Of a stretch of DNA of 64,000 nt, positions 33,824 through 42,381 are shown in pieces. Each line of letters begins with the position of its first letter. The first letter of the stretch is position 1. This stretch comes from a bacterium A37T11. GTDB lineage: Bacteria; Bacteroidota; Bacteroidia; Sphingobacteriales; Sphingobacteriaceae. The stretch is taken from positions 62,001 through 126,000 of the forward strand of contig FOBR01000005.1 of NCBI GenBank assembly GCA_900109895.1, in the 5' to 3' direction. Both the position numbers and the translations under genes were made by a program. Below the pieces are notes generated by a model. The model ran no database searches. It was given only the letters and a program-made list of their open reading frames with translations, and was not told the DNA's origin.

Positions 33824-35305
33824 TTAAAGTTGTTTTCTAAGCCTAGCTACCGGAATATTCATAGCCTCCCGGTATTTCGCCACCGTCCTGCGGGCAATAC
33901 TATAACCCTTTTCTTTCAAGATCTCCGTAAGTTTCTCATCGGCCAGTGGACGGCGTTTGTCCTCTTTGGAAATGCATTCTTCCAGTATCTTCTTCACTTC
34001 CTTATTAGACACCTCCTCGCCGCTGTCCGTTTGTATGGCTTCGGAGAAGAAAGATTTGAGCAAAAAGGTACCAAACTCCGTTTGCACATACTTGGAGTTT
34101 GCCACACGCGACACCGTAGAAATATCCATGTCTATTTTATCGGCAATATCTTTCAGGATCATAGGTCTAAGCGTACGCTCGTCACCAGTCAGGAAATAGT
34201 CGTACTGATAGTTCATGATAGCGTTCATCGTCTTTAACAAAGTTTGCTGGCGTTGTTTTATTGCGTCAATAAACCATTTGGCCGAATCCAGCTTTTGCTT
34301 CACAAACTGCACTGCTTCCTTCATTTTGCGGTCTTTTTGAGCAGCTTTATCATAATGGTCAAACATTTCCTGATAAGAACGGCTCACACGCAATTCAGGC
34401 GCGTTCCTTGAATTCAGCGTCAGCACCAAAATACCGTCGTTGTTGGTGATGTGAAAATCGGGGATGATGTGCAATTGCTTGCCCGATACGGTACCCGAGT
34501 CACCCGGTTTGGGATTCAATTTCAAGATTTCATTGATAATTCCTTTTAGCTCAGCAGAATCGATTCCAAGCACCCGTTCCAGTTTGTCGTAATGCTTTCG
34601 GGTAAACTCTTCCAGGTAATTTTCAACCACCTGCATCGCCTTTTTGATGATGATGTTATCCGTATCTTTTTTACGCAGCTGTATCAGCAAGCATTCCTGC
34701 AAATCGCGGGCACCCACCCCTGCAGGATCGAAATATTGGATCACACGCAGCATATTCTCCACCTCATCTTCAGTGGCCATCACATTCTGGGAAAAGGCCA
34801 GGTCATCTATCAGAGAGGTAATCGGGCGTCTTAAATAGCCATCATCATCCAAGCTCCCGATGATCTGCTGGCCGATCAACGAATCCTTTTCACTCAGATT
34901 CAGCAAATCGAGTTGTTGTTGCAAGCTTTCAAAAAAAGAGCTCTGAACTGCAATGGGTATTTCTTTCCGGTCCTCATCGTCATCACTATTTACATTAGAG
35001 CTGTTGCCATAATCATAATCGTTGACTGAATCATCCTGAAGATAGTCGTCCACATTGAATTCATCCGTATCCGACGATTGGTCGTCCGCATTGTAATTAT
35101 CATCATCCGGATCCCGATCCGGGTATTGTTCCACTGGCTCATTCATATTGGCCAAGCTCATATCTTCCAATGCGGGATTTTCTTCCAGTTCTTCCTTAAT
35201 GCGCGTATCTAATGATACAGTAGGCACCTGCAACAATTTAATAAATTGTATTTGTTGTGGTGATAGCTTTTGCAATAACTTTTGTTGCAGACTTTGTTTT
35301 AACAT
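33824..35305 (-). CDS. rpoN: RNA polymerase sigma-54 factor
   Basis: A 493-residue sigma-54, starting at the ATG at 35305 (MLKQSLQQKLLQKLSPQQIQ, Gln-rich region I). A long Asp/Asn-rich linker (about residues 55-125) is region II, much expanded in Asp. Region III has the core-binding and DNA-binding parts, with DISTVSRVANSKYVQT and the signature ARRTVAKYREAMNIP (RpoN box) at the C-terminus. It recognises -24/-12 promoters and needs an AAA+ activator. It heads a minus-strand run with aguB and aguA. Confidence 0.97.
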   Translation of the reverse strand: MLKQSLQQKLLQKLSPQQIQFIKLLQVPTVSLDTRIKEELEENPALEDMSLANMNEPVEQYPDRDPDDDNYNADDQSSDTDEFNVDDYLQDDSVNDYDYGNSSNVNSDDDEDRKEIPIAVQSSFFESLQQQLDLLNLSEKDSLIGQQIIGSLDDDGYLRRPITSLIDDLAFSQNVMATEDEVENMLRVIQYFDPAGVGARDLQECLLIQLRKKDTDNIIIKKAMQVVENYLEEFTRKHYDKLERVLGIDSAELKGIINEILKLNPKPGDSGTVSGKQLHIIPDFHITNNDGILVLTLNSRNAPELRVSRSYQEMFDHYDKAAQKDRKMKEAVQFVKQKLDSAKWFIDAIKQRQQTLLKTMNAIMNYQYDYFLTGDERTLRPMILKDIADKIDMDISTVSRVANSKYVQTEFGTFLLKSFFSEAIQTDSGEEVSNKEVKKILEECISKEDKRRPLADEKLTEILKEKGYSIARRTVAKYREAMNIPVARLRKQL

Positions 35306-35463
35306 ACCTTTATTTACTACGGACAAACTTATTGAATAATACCTACCCAAGAGCAAGCCCTTCCTGACAACAAAAATATGACAAATTATTTGTTCATATG
35401 AAATATTTGGCACAATTTAGGTGCGGATATTTTAATTGGTTCAATCATTCAACTATTTTAACT

Positions 35464-35871
35464 ATGGGTTTTTTTAAAGAATTTAAAGAATTTGCCATGC
35501 GTGGCAACGTTATTGACTTAGCAGTAGGTGTGGTCATTGGCGGTGCTTTTGGTAAAATTGTCAGCTCTTTGGTGGACGATATCATCATGCCTCCAATTGG
35601 GTTTATTACCGGTGGGGTTGACTTCTCTTCCTTGAAATATGTTATTAAACCAGCGGATGAGGCAAATAAAATTGCCGAAGTATCTATTAAGTATGGCAAC
35701 TTTATCAATGTCTTTATCCAGTTTGTCATTGTGGCATTTGCCATATTTTTGGTCGTTAAACTGATCAATTCATTGAAAAGAGAAAAGGAGGTAGCTCCTG
35801 CTGCACCTGCCCCTCCAACGAAAGAAGAAACGTTGCTAACCGAAATCCGTGATCTCTTAAAAGCAAAATAA
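35464..35871 (+). CDS. mscL: Large-conductance mechanosensitive channel
   Basis: A 135-residue MscL. It starts at the ATG at 35464 ([20 protein letters not shown]), the canonical N-terminal helix and first membrane segment [20 protein letters not shown], then [12 protein letters not shown] (periplasmic loop) and a second membrane segment with [20 protein letters not shown]. The frame is open further upstream to 35398, but nothing there looks like MscL. It relieves osmotic downshock by opening a large pore. The C-terminal part has a Pro/Ala linker and the helix [13 protein letters not shown]. Confidence 0.97.
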   Translation: MGFFKEFKEFAMRGNVIDLAVGVVIGGAFGKIVSSLVDDIIMPPIGFITGGVDFSSLKYVIKPADEANKIAEVSIKYGNFINVFIQFVIVAFAIFLVVKLINSLKREKEVAPAAPAPPTKEETLLTEIRDLLKAK

Positions 35872-35967
35872 TTACGTGTCTGAAAAAAAGATTTGTTTTT
35901 TGCTAACAAAGCCTTACCTTTGCGCTTCCGTTTTTGATTTAGAAAAGATTTAGATATATATATTGTC

Positions 35968-36126
35968 ATGAAAAGAACATTTCAACCCTCGCAGCGCAAA
36001 AGAAGGAATAAACATGGTTTCAGAGAACGCATGAGCACCGCGAATGGACGTAGGGTTTTAGCATCCAGAAGGGCCAAAGGCAGAAAACGCTTATCGGTAT
36101 CTGACGAACGCAGGCATAAGGCTTAA
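35968..36126 (+). CDS. rpmH: 50S ribosomal protein L34
   Basis: A 52-residue, very basic protein that begins [18 protein letters not shown] and continues [19 protein letters not shown], the universal L34 sequence. It is followed 29 bases later by rnpA, the usual order. An inverted repeat lies in that gap. Confidence 0.98.
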   Translation: MKRTFQPSQRKRRNKHGFRERMSTANGRRVLASRRAKGRKRLSVSDERRHKA

Positions 36127-36130
36127 TTCA

Positions 36131-36155
36131 TTTTGCCGGCATCAGTCCAGCAAAA
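36131..36155 (+). promoter_or_regulatory. Inverted repeat in the rpmH-rnpA gap, ending at the rnpA start
   Basis: TTTTGCCGG (36131-36139) and CCAGCAAAA (36147-36155) pair over 9 bases with one G-U pair and a 7-base loop. The right arm ends on the base before the rnpA ATG, so the hairpin would cover the A-rich stretch that normally aids initiation in this phylum. This could lower RnpA synthesis relative to L34. Confidence 0.5.
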
Positions 36156-36569
36156 ATGAAACAATATACATTTAAGAAGGAAGAACGGCTTTGCAATAAG
36201 CGGCTTTTAGGCCAATTATTTCAAAGCGGTTCTTTTTTTATGCGTTATCCTTTCCGGGTTGGGTACCATTTTCATGAGGGCTTGGGTGTGCCCGCCCAAG
36301 TGGTCATTGCAGTACCCAAAAAGCGCTTTAAACGGGCTGTAGACCGCAATCTTCTGAAACGAAGAATACGTGAGGCCTATCGCCTGCAAAAAGAAGAATT
36401 GTTATATCAAGATCTGCGCCAGCAGCATCCTGATAAAGGACTGTTATTATCATTACAGTATATCGGCAAAGAAATACACGATTATGCTTATATTGTCAGC
36501 AAAATGCATGATGTATTGAATCAATTAACCCATGAGCTTCGGAAAATACCTGATGCGAAAGTTGATTAA
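36156..36569 (+). CDS. rnpA: Ribonuclease P protein component
   Basis: A 137-residue basic protein. It has [19 protein letters not shown] near the N-terminus, the RNA-binding helix [25 protein letters not shown] (the RNR motif), and ends in a helical tail. It assists the RNA in maturing tRNA 5' ends. Its last 17 bases overlap the start of yidD. Confidence 0.96.
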   Translation: MKQYTFKKEERLCNKRLLGQLFQSGSFFMRYPFRVGYHFHEGLGVPAQVVIAVPKKRFKRAVDRNLLKRRIREAYRLQKEELLYQDLRQQHPDKGLLLSLQYIGKEIHDYAYIVSKMHDVLNQLTHELRKIPDAKVD

Positions 36570-36786
36570 CCCGCTGTTTGGGGGCTTGTTTTTCGTGTTG
36601 ATCCGGGCATACCAGTTACTGATATCGCCACTGTTCCCATCCTCCTGCCGTTATACTCCCACTTGTTCGCAGTATGGCATAGAAGCGATACGAAAATACG
36701 GGCCCTTTAAAGGAGGTTGGCTTACCATAAAACGTATAGCCAGGTGTCATCCCTGGGGTGGTCACGGGCATGATCCGGTACCTTAA
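36553..36786 (+). CDS. yidD: Membrane protein insertion efficiency factor YidD
   Basis: A 77-residue protein: one amphipathic N-terminal helix ([26 protein letters not shown]) then the conserved [16 protein letters not shown] and [14 protein letters not shown], both family hallmarks. The ATG at 36553 is preferred over the upstream one at 36532. It overlaps rnpA. The yidC gene that often follows is absent here; tsaB comes next. Confidence 0.94.
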   Translation: MRKLINPLFGGLFFVLIRAYQLLISPLFPSSCRYTPTCSQYGIEAIRKYGPFKGGWLTIKRIARCHPWGGHGHDPVP

Positions 36787-36836
36787 TTGATGATGAATAA
36801 TAGATTATGAAGGTGGATAATAAATTATTTTAGTGA

Positions 36837-37523
36837 ATGATATTGCAAATAGAAACATCTACACAAATTTGCTCAGTGTCTCTCTCAGATAAAGGGGAGC
36901 CCATTGCATTACGTCAACTCGAAGGATCCAATGTCCACGCCAGTAGGTTAACCGTACTGATCAGCGAACTAATGGCCGAAGGTGGTTTTTCATTTCACCA
37001 ATTGGATGCCGTGGCGGTAAGTATGGGGCCAGGATCTTACACCGGGTTACGTATAGGTGTCTCTACAAGCAAAGGGTTGTGTTACGCATTAGACCTGCCG
37101 CTTGTTGCTGTTCCCACCCTGGAATCTATGGCAGCAGGGTTTAAAATAGGCTATACAGGCCAAATCGATGCAAAAACCTTACTGTTGCCCATGATCGATG
37201 CCAGGCGAATGGAGGTCTATATGGCTGTCTTTAATGACCAGCTTGAATCAGTCCAGGAAACGACAGCTACCATTGTGGATGATAACACGTTTAAAGCAAT
37301 GGCAGAAACCAACAAACTACTTCTTTTTGGCGATGGTGCCGACAAGTTTGAACAGCTGTTTCGTGCTGCGGTAAATATGCAAGTGTTCCCTGACTTCAAA
37401 ACTTCTGCATCCCATATGAACGAATTGGCATATAAACGATTTCAAGCCCGGCAGTTCGAAAATCTCGCGTACTTTGAACCCTATTATCTAAAAGATTTTG
37501 TGCCCACCACGCCTAAGCGCTGA
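36837..37523 (+). CDS. tsaB: tRNA threonylcarbamoyladenosine biosynthesis protein TsaB
   Basis: A 228-residue ASKHA-fold protein. ILQIETSTQICSVSL at the N-terminus and VAVSMGPGSYTGLRIGVSTSKGLCYALDLPLVAVPTLES near residue 62 are the family hallmarks. TsaB partners with TsaD to make the t6A base next to the anticodon of tRNAs reading ANN. The stop is back to back with that of the M14 peptidase gene on the other strand. Confidence 0.96.
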   Translation: MILQIETSTQICSVSLSDKGEPIALRQLEGSNVHASRLTVLISELMAEGGFSFHQLDAVAVSMGPGSYTGLRIGVSTSKGLCYALDLPLVAVPTLESMAAGFKIGYTGQIDAKTLLLPMIDARRMEVYMAVFNDQLESVQETTATIVDDNTFKAMAETNKLLLFGDGADKFEQLFRAAVNMQVFPDFKTSASHMNELAYKRFQARQFENLAYFEPYYLKDFVPTTPKR

Positions 37524-39011
37524 CTATTGCACGTAATTTCTGTATTCGTCTGTAGGTTCCTTTGACAAATCTATCAAGTACCCATTGATCACGGCATACA
37601 CCGGTTTTCCATTACGTGCTAAAAAGAAATTAGCCTCGCTACCCAAATGTAGGCTGGCTCCTGGCAAGGAGCCTTTGTTGAATAGCAACAGAGGGATGTT
37701 GTGGTGCCGGTTGGAGGGCATGGTTAGCAATTTAGCTGCATAAAAACCTTGGCGTAATAGTTCAATGGCCTTAACCCGCGACAGTGCGTTTATATTTGGA
37801 AAAGCACTTGGATAAACTTTTCCTCCCATAAATTCCAACCCTTCAGCTTTTAACTCAACATAGCCAAAATCATCCAATAAATCGCCAATGTCTTCCATGT
37901 GCGAGCGCACATAATACAAGCCGCTATCCGTGGTGTACTCATCCCGGCGGATGGCCACATCCATCGTATATTTCGTAGAATTGATCTGGTAGCGCAAACC
38001 ACGGATCATTAAATCAGACAAGCGGGAGTCATTGAACGGGATCTTTTCATATTCTGCAGCATCATATTGGGTATAACTACTGCTGGCAATCTCTAACAGC
38101 GCATTTAGAATGATCATGAAATTGAGCTTCCGGATGTACTGCTTTTCAGGATCACCTTTGTACGCGCCCGATTCAATGAGAACCGTGCTGGCACCCCATT
38201 TCTGGAAATTATCCCCAAAACCACGGGGAGTGTGCGTATCATCATAACGCGCCACCCCGCCCGGAATATAACTTTGCAACAAACGGTTCATGCCCACAAT
38301 GAGCTGCATGGCCCCGCGTCGCACATCGTTTACTTCACGCTCATAATTGTAAGCCGGTGCCAGCAAAGAAATTGTGGTAGGCTGGGCAGTTCCAGGCACG
38401 TTGTGATAGATGTTGTGGTCGTGCAGGTTAAAACCATAAGCAGGTTTTATACGCTCCGCTGCCCCTTTTAGCAGCTTACCTTCAGGAGTCATGGTGGCCC
38501 TTGCATCCCGGTTCAGGTCAATATCCATCGCATTACGGCGGTTAAAAATTTCTGTACCGTCCGGATTTACCATGGGGATGAAATGCAGCTCTGTTTTCGT
38601 ACGGAGCAGCTTCCTGATGGAATCAAAGCCATCTCCATGGCCTTCCAAAAAATTAAAGAGATCCATGAGCGCCATGGTAGCAGTTGGCTCGTTTCCATGC
38701 ATCTGCGACCATAACATAACCTTTTTATCTCCCTGTCCATAACTTAACTCATAAATAGCCCTTCCTTGTACAGAAGCACCCAATGAGTCTACTTTAAATA
38801 ATTTCGTTCCCTTTCGCTTTAATATGAGCGGCTCGATGTCGGCATGCTTAAACCGGCGATGGGTAATAGAAGGTTCCCGGTATTTTTCAAAGGCTCTATC
38901 CAGCATAGCCGTGTCGGGTTTTGGCATTTGTACACTTACATGGCTTCCTGCATGGCGGCAGGAAGCTGCACATATCATCAGCAAAAATGGATAATAGTTG
39001 CGCTTTCTCAT
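37524..39011 (-). CDS. M14-family zinc carboxypeptidase, putative lipoprotein
   Basis: A 495-residue peptidase. The N-terminus MRKRNYYPFLLMICAASCRH carries a lipobox (CAASC), so a lipoprotein is likely. The zinc site is complete: His-x-x-Glu in WSQMHGNEPTATMALMDL and the later His in YGFNLHDHNIYHNVP; LNRDA gives the substrate Arg, and the catalytic Glu is in TVLIESGAYKG. The C-terminal ~150 residues form an extra domain. It heads the group followed by LD-carboxypeptidase on the same strand, so a role in recycling wall or external peptides is plausible. Confidence 0.88.
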   Translation of the reverse strand: MRKRNYYPFLLMICAASCRHAGSHVSVQMPKPDTAMLDRAFEKYREPSITHRRFKHADIEPLILKRKGTKLFKVDSLGASVQGRAIYELSYGQGDKKVMLWSQMHGNEPTATMALMDLFNFLEGHGDGFDSIRKLLRTKTELHFIPMVNPDGTEIFNRRNAMDIDLNRDARATMTPEGKLLKGAAERIKPAYGFNLHDHNIYHNVPGTAQPTTISLLAPAYNYEREVNDVRRGAMQLIVGMNRLLQSYIPGGVARYDDTHTPRGFGDNFQKWGASTVLIESGAYKGDPEKQYIRKLNFMIILNALLEIASSSYTQYDAAEYEKIPFNDSRLSDLMIRGLRYQINSTKYTMDVAIRRDEYTTDSGLYYVRSHMEDIGDLLDDFGYVELKAEGLEFMGGKVYPSAFPNINALSRVKAIELLRQGFYAAKLLTMPSNRHHNIPLLLFNKGSLPGASLHLGSEANFFLARNGKPVYAVINGYLIDLSKEPTDEYRNYVQ

Positions 39012-39032
39012 GATTGCAAAGATAACGGATCA

Positions 39033-40085
39033 TCAGGAGAAAATGTTTTCAGTAAAAGAAAATGAACCACGTGCAGCATCCATTCGTATAGAAGCACCCA
39101 CCGGAAGGATGAATTGCTCGCTGATATGGCCGATCATTGCTCCCTGGTACGCCGGGATGCCAAGTGGCTTTATATAGTCATCCAATATCTCGTCAAAGGA
39201 AAGTGTGCCATATCCTGCTTCAGGTTTACAGTCGGTACATTGGCCAAAAATAAATCCCTTGATCTGGTGGAGCGCTCCGCTCAATTTTAACTGGCTAAAC
39301 ATCCGCTCCACGCGGTACAAATCTTCTTCCACCTCCTCCAAAAACAAAATGCTGTCTGTAAAATCGGGATAATACGGAGAACCTGCTATACCGGTAAGTA
39401 CAGACAAGTTACCCCCCAGCAGCCGCCCTTCAGAAACGCCGGGTGTGATCGTTAACGTCCGGTTCTCCCGCGCTATCAGATAGTTTCCCTTCTCTACCGG
39501 ATTTTCATAAGTCATGGCCTGCCGCTCAAAAAATAGCCGATTAAATTGATCAACCACCCGCAATGGCCAGGAGCTGATGCCTACCGGTCCATGAAACGTG
39601 ATAAGTCCCGTTTTGACATAAATAGCATTCAGCAACGCCGTGATGTCGCTATAGCCGATGAATATTTTAGGATGCTTCCTGATCAGATCATAGTCCAGCT
39701 TGTCCAGTAAACGGGCCGCGCCAGATCCGCCCCGCATGCAGACGATAGCCTTCACCTCCGGATCGGCAAACATAACGTGCAGGTCAGCAAGTCTTTCTTC
39801 ATCACGCCCAGCCAGCTGGCCATACCTGCTGTGCACATGCCCGCCCCACTTCACCCTCAGGCCCATGGCCTCAAATGTTTCCTGGGCCAATTTAAACGGC
39901 ACTTCCTCTACAATAAGGGAAGAGGGGCATACCATACCCACTGTATCGCCCTTTTTTAGCGCCGGCGGCAATACCAGCGGAAGTCGTTTAGGGCTGGCCG
40001 GTAACCATTCAGCATGGCTGGCGCCCAATAATGGAGCGCCCAGTATTCCCATACCTATATGGCGTAAAAAGTTTCTTTTGTCCAT
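39033..40085 (-). CDS. LD-carboxypeptidase (S66 family)
   Basis: A 350-residue serine peptidase that cleaves the L-D bond in cell-wall tetrapeptides. It shows KKGDTVGMVCPSSLI, the nucleophile in CMRGGSGAARLLDKLDYDLI, FIGYSDITALLNAIY and the catalytic Glu/His in LFLEEVEEDLYRVERM and GAMIGHISEQFILPVG. The N-terminus MDKRNFLRHIGMGILGAPLLG looks like a Tat or Sec signal, so it is probably exported. It lies 8 bases after the dihydroorotase gene on the same strand. Confidence 0.93.
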   Translation of the reverse strand: MDKRNFLRHIGMGILGAPLLGASHAEWLPASPKRLPLVLPPALKKGDTVGMVCPSSLIVEEVPFKLAQETFEAMGLRVKWGGHVHSRYGQLAGRDEERLADLHVMFADPEVKAIVCMRGGSGAARLLDKLDYDLIRKHPKIFIGYSDITALLNAIYVKTGLITFHGPVGISSWPLRVVDQFNRLFFERQAMTYENPVEKGNYLIARENRTLTITPGVSEGRLLGGNLSVLTGIAGSPYYPDFTDSILFLEEVEEDLYRVERMFSQLKLSGALHQIKGFIFGQCTDCKPEAGYGTLSFDEILDDYIKPLGIPAYQGAMIGHISEQFILPVGASIRMDAARGSFSFTENIFS

Positions 40086-40093
40086 AAGCGCAT

Positions 40094-41428
40094 TTACCGA
40101 TTAAAGGTTAAACGATGTCCATTGCCATTCTCTATGATCCGCCCATTCTGGTATGCCAGCTGTCCAGATACAATCGTATGTGTTACCGACGAGCGGAAAG
40201 TATGCCCCTCAAATGGAGACCAGCCACATTTAGACAAAATGTTGCTTCGTTCTACCAAATAAGGCTTATTCAAGTCGACGAGTACCAAGTCGGCAAAATA
40301 CCCTTCACGCAAAAAACCGCGTCGGTCTATTTGAAAACAGGTGGCCGTGTTATGCGCCGTTTTCTCCACCACCTGTTCCAGCGTCAACTTGCCTTCGTGA
40401 TACATGTCTAGCAGCGCCTGCAGGGCAAACTGTACCAGAGGGCCACCCGAAGGCGCCTGTAAATAAGGGAGTGACTTTTCTTCCCAGGTATGCGGAGCAT
40501 GGTCCGTGGCGATGACATCGATGTGCCCATCCAGCACCGCTGCCAGGATTCCTTCCCGGTCTACTGCAGTCTTGACCGCCGGGTTCCATTTAATCAAATT
40601 GCCTTTTGTGGCGTAGTCCGCATTTGCAAACCACAAGTGGTGTATGCATGCTTCAGCAGTTATCCTTTTTTCTTCCAGTGGAATGCCAGCTTCAAATAAC
40701 CCTGTTTCCATAGCGGTTGAAATATGCAAGACGTGAAGGCGCGCCCCATATTTCTTCGCCAGGGCCACCGCTTTTGAAGAAGAAAGATAACAAGCTTCTG
40801 CTGAACGGATATGAGGGTGCATATCCGGGGTAATGGCATCCCCATACAATTCCTTATAATATTCCAGGTTTCGCAGGATGGTGGGTTCGTCCTCACAATG
40901 CGTTGCAATCAGCATCGGCGAATTTGCAAAAATGCCTTCAAGCGTCCGTTCATCATCCACCAGCATGTTGCCTGTAGAGGAACCCATAAATACTTTAATG
41001 CCACAAACCTTTTCCGGATCGGTCTTTAACACTTCATCCAGGTTGTCGTTCGCAGCCCCCATAAAAAAAGAATAATTAGCTGCAGAAGTACGGGCAGCAA
41101 TGGCGTATTTATCTTCCAGCAGATGCTGGGTCAGCGTGTTGGGCACCGTATTGGGCATCTCCATAAAACTGGTGGTGCCCCCTGCTACAGCAGCCCGGCT
41201 TTCGTGCCAAATGTCTGCCTTATGGGTCAGCCCTGGCTCCCTAAAATGCACCTGGTCATCAATCAGGCCAGGCAGCAAATATAAACCTTCGGCGTTAATC
41301 TCCCGGTCAGACGGCCAATCGATGTGGTCGGCAATCATTTCAATGATACCCTGATTGATAAACACATCAGCAGTAAAAATCTTTCCCTCGTTGACCAGCG
41401 TAGCTGCTTTAATTAAGATAGATGGCAT
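40094..41428 (-). CDS. pyrC: Dihydroorotase
   Basis: A 444-residue amidohydrolase, the third step of pyrimidine synthesis. It begins MPSILIKAATLVNEGKIFTA and has GLYLLPGLIDDQVHFREPGL near residue 50. The first His of the usual His-x-His zinc pair is Gln59; I recall this variant in other Bacteroidota dihydroorotases. It continues with FMEMPNTVPN, ATHCEDEPTI, LHISTA and VIATDHAPHTWEEK (the catalytic Asp). The ATG at 41428 is chosen because a clear promoter lies at 41464-41494, downstream of the longer open start. Confidence 0.95.
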   Translation of the reverse strand: MPSILIKAATLVNEGKIFTADVFINQGIIEMIADHIDWPSDREINAEGLYLLPGLIDDQVHFREPGLTHKADIWHESRAAVAGGTTSFMEMPNTVPNTLTQHLLEDKYAIAARTSAANYSFFMGAANDNLDEVLKTDPEKVCGIKVFMGSSTGNMLVDDERTLEGIFANSPMLIATHCEDEPTILRNLEYYKELYGDAITPDMHPHIRSAEACYLSSSKAVALAKKYGARLHVLHISTAMETGLFEAGIPLEEKRITAEACIHHLWFANADYATKGNLIKWNPAVKTAVDREGILAAVLDGHIDVIATDHAPHTWEEKSLPYLQAPSGGPLVQFALQALLDMYHEGKLTLEQVVEKTAHNTATCFQIDRRGFLREGYFADLVLVDLNKPYLVERSNILSKCGWSPFEGHTFRSSVTHTIVSGQLAYQNGRIIENGNGHRLTFNR

Positions 41429-41463
41429 GTATCCTTCAATTTTTTTTAACAAAACAATAGCAC

Positions 41464-41494
41464 CAAACATAGCAATTGCATTGTTGAAATACAA
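41464..41494 (-). promoter_or_regulatory. Promoter of pyrC (TTG-N20-TATGTTTG)
   Basis: On the minus strand, TTG (41494-41492) and TATGTTTG (41471-41464) are separated by 20 bases, a good match to the Bacteroidota consensus. The transcript would start about 30 bases before the ATG at 41428. Confidence 0.65.
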
Positions 41495-41602
41495 GGAAAG
41501 CAGCTATCCATTAAAAATATTAAGTTTTTAGTTTGCTTTTATAAAACATTCACCTACATTTAACCGTTAATTTATATAGATTCTAATTTAGTAGATCAAA
41601 AT

Positions 41603-42346
41603 ATGGAAACTTCAGGAAGAAGAAAATTTTTGCGCAATACGCTGGCACTGGCCGCTACCGCAACATTAGGAACCAATGCGCTGGCTGCAGCCACTCTTAA
41701 AGGCGGCAAGAAAAAGGAACCAGCAAATAATCAAGACGGAAATGTAGCCTATGCATTTGCCCAAATAGCATTGCCCTATGCTTACAATGCATTGGAACCC
41801 CACATTGATGCCTTGACTATGGATATTCACTATACCAAGCACCACGCTACCTATGTTAAAAATGTCAATGAAGCCATTGTTGCTGAAAAAGTAACCTATA
41901 CCACCCCCGAAGAATTCTTTTCAAACGCAACCAAGCTTTCTGCCAAAATACGCAATAACGCAGGTGGCGCCTGGAATCACAATTTCTTTTGGGAAAATCT
42001 GGCACCAGCAAAAGGGCAGGCTCCAACTGGAAAATTATTGGAAGCCATCAATGGTTCATTTGGATCATTAGACAAGTTTAAGGAAGAATTTGCTAAAGCC
42101 GGAACAGGGCGCTTTGGCTCAGGCTGGGCCTGGCTGGTAGATAACAACGGCAAATTGGAAATTGGTTCTACACCCAATCAAGATAATCCACTGTTTGAGG
42201 ATTCAGCATTCAAAGGCAAACCCCTGCTGGGTTTAGATGTATGGGAGCATGCTTATTACCTGCATTACCAAAACAAACGGCCTGATTATATTACTGCCTG
42301 GTGGAATGTCGTTAACTGGGATACCGTTGCTAAACGCCTCGGATAG
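41603..42346 (+). CDS. Superoxide dismutase (Fe/Mn type) with Tat-like signal
   Basis: A 247-residue protein. The N-terminal [20 protein letters not shown] has the twin-arginine motif Arg-Arg-x-Phe-Leu-Arg and an Ala-rich core, ending near NALAA, so a folded, metal-loaded enzyme may be exported. The catalytic part is complete: [25 protein letters not shown] (first His ligands), [25 protein letters not shown] and [17 protein letters not shown] (Asp and His ligands). It removes superoxide in the periplasm or at the surface. Confidence 0.93.
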   Translation: METSGRRKFLRNTLALAATATLGTNALAAATLKGGKKKEPANNQDGNVAYAFAQIALPYAYNALEPHIDALTMDIHYTKHHATYVKNVNEAIVAEKVTYTTPEEFFSNATKLSAKIRNNAGGAWNHNFFWENLAPAKGQAPTGKLLEAINGSFGSLDKFKEEFAKAGTGRFGSGWAWLVDNNGKLEIGSTPNQDNPLFEDSAFKGKPLLGLDVWEHAYYLHYQNKRPDYITAWWNVVNWDTVAKRLG

Positions 42347-42367
42347 CTAGTCTTCCCCCGTATTTCG

Positions 42368-42375
42368 TATCTTTG
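42368..42375 (+). promoter_or_regulatory. -7 promoter element of the DEAD-box helicase gene (TATCTTTG)
   Basis: TATCTTTG ends 6 bases before the ATG at 42382; the transcript should start at or next to the start codon. This also argues against the TTG start at 42373, which would lie inside the promoter. Confidence 0.55.
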
Positions 42376-42381
42376 CGCCCT

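Noticed and set aside
35408-35413. TGGCAC, like half of a sigma-54 promoter, before mscL
   Set aside because: The matching TTGC element at the right distance is absent.
35445-35969. 174-codon minus-strand frame
   Set aside because: Antisense to mscL; the plus frame is a clear MscL.
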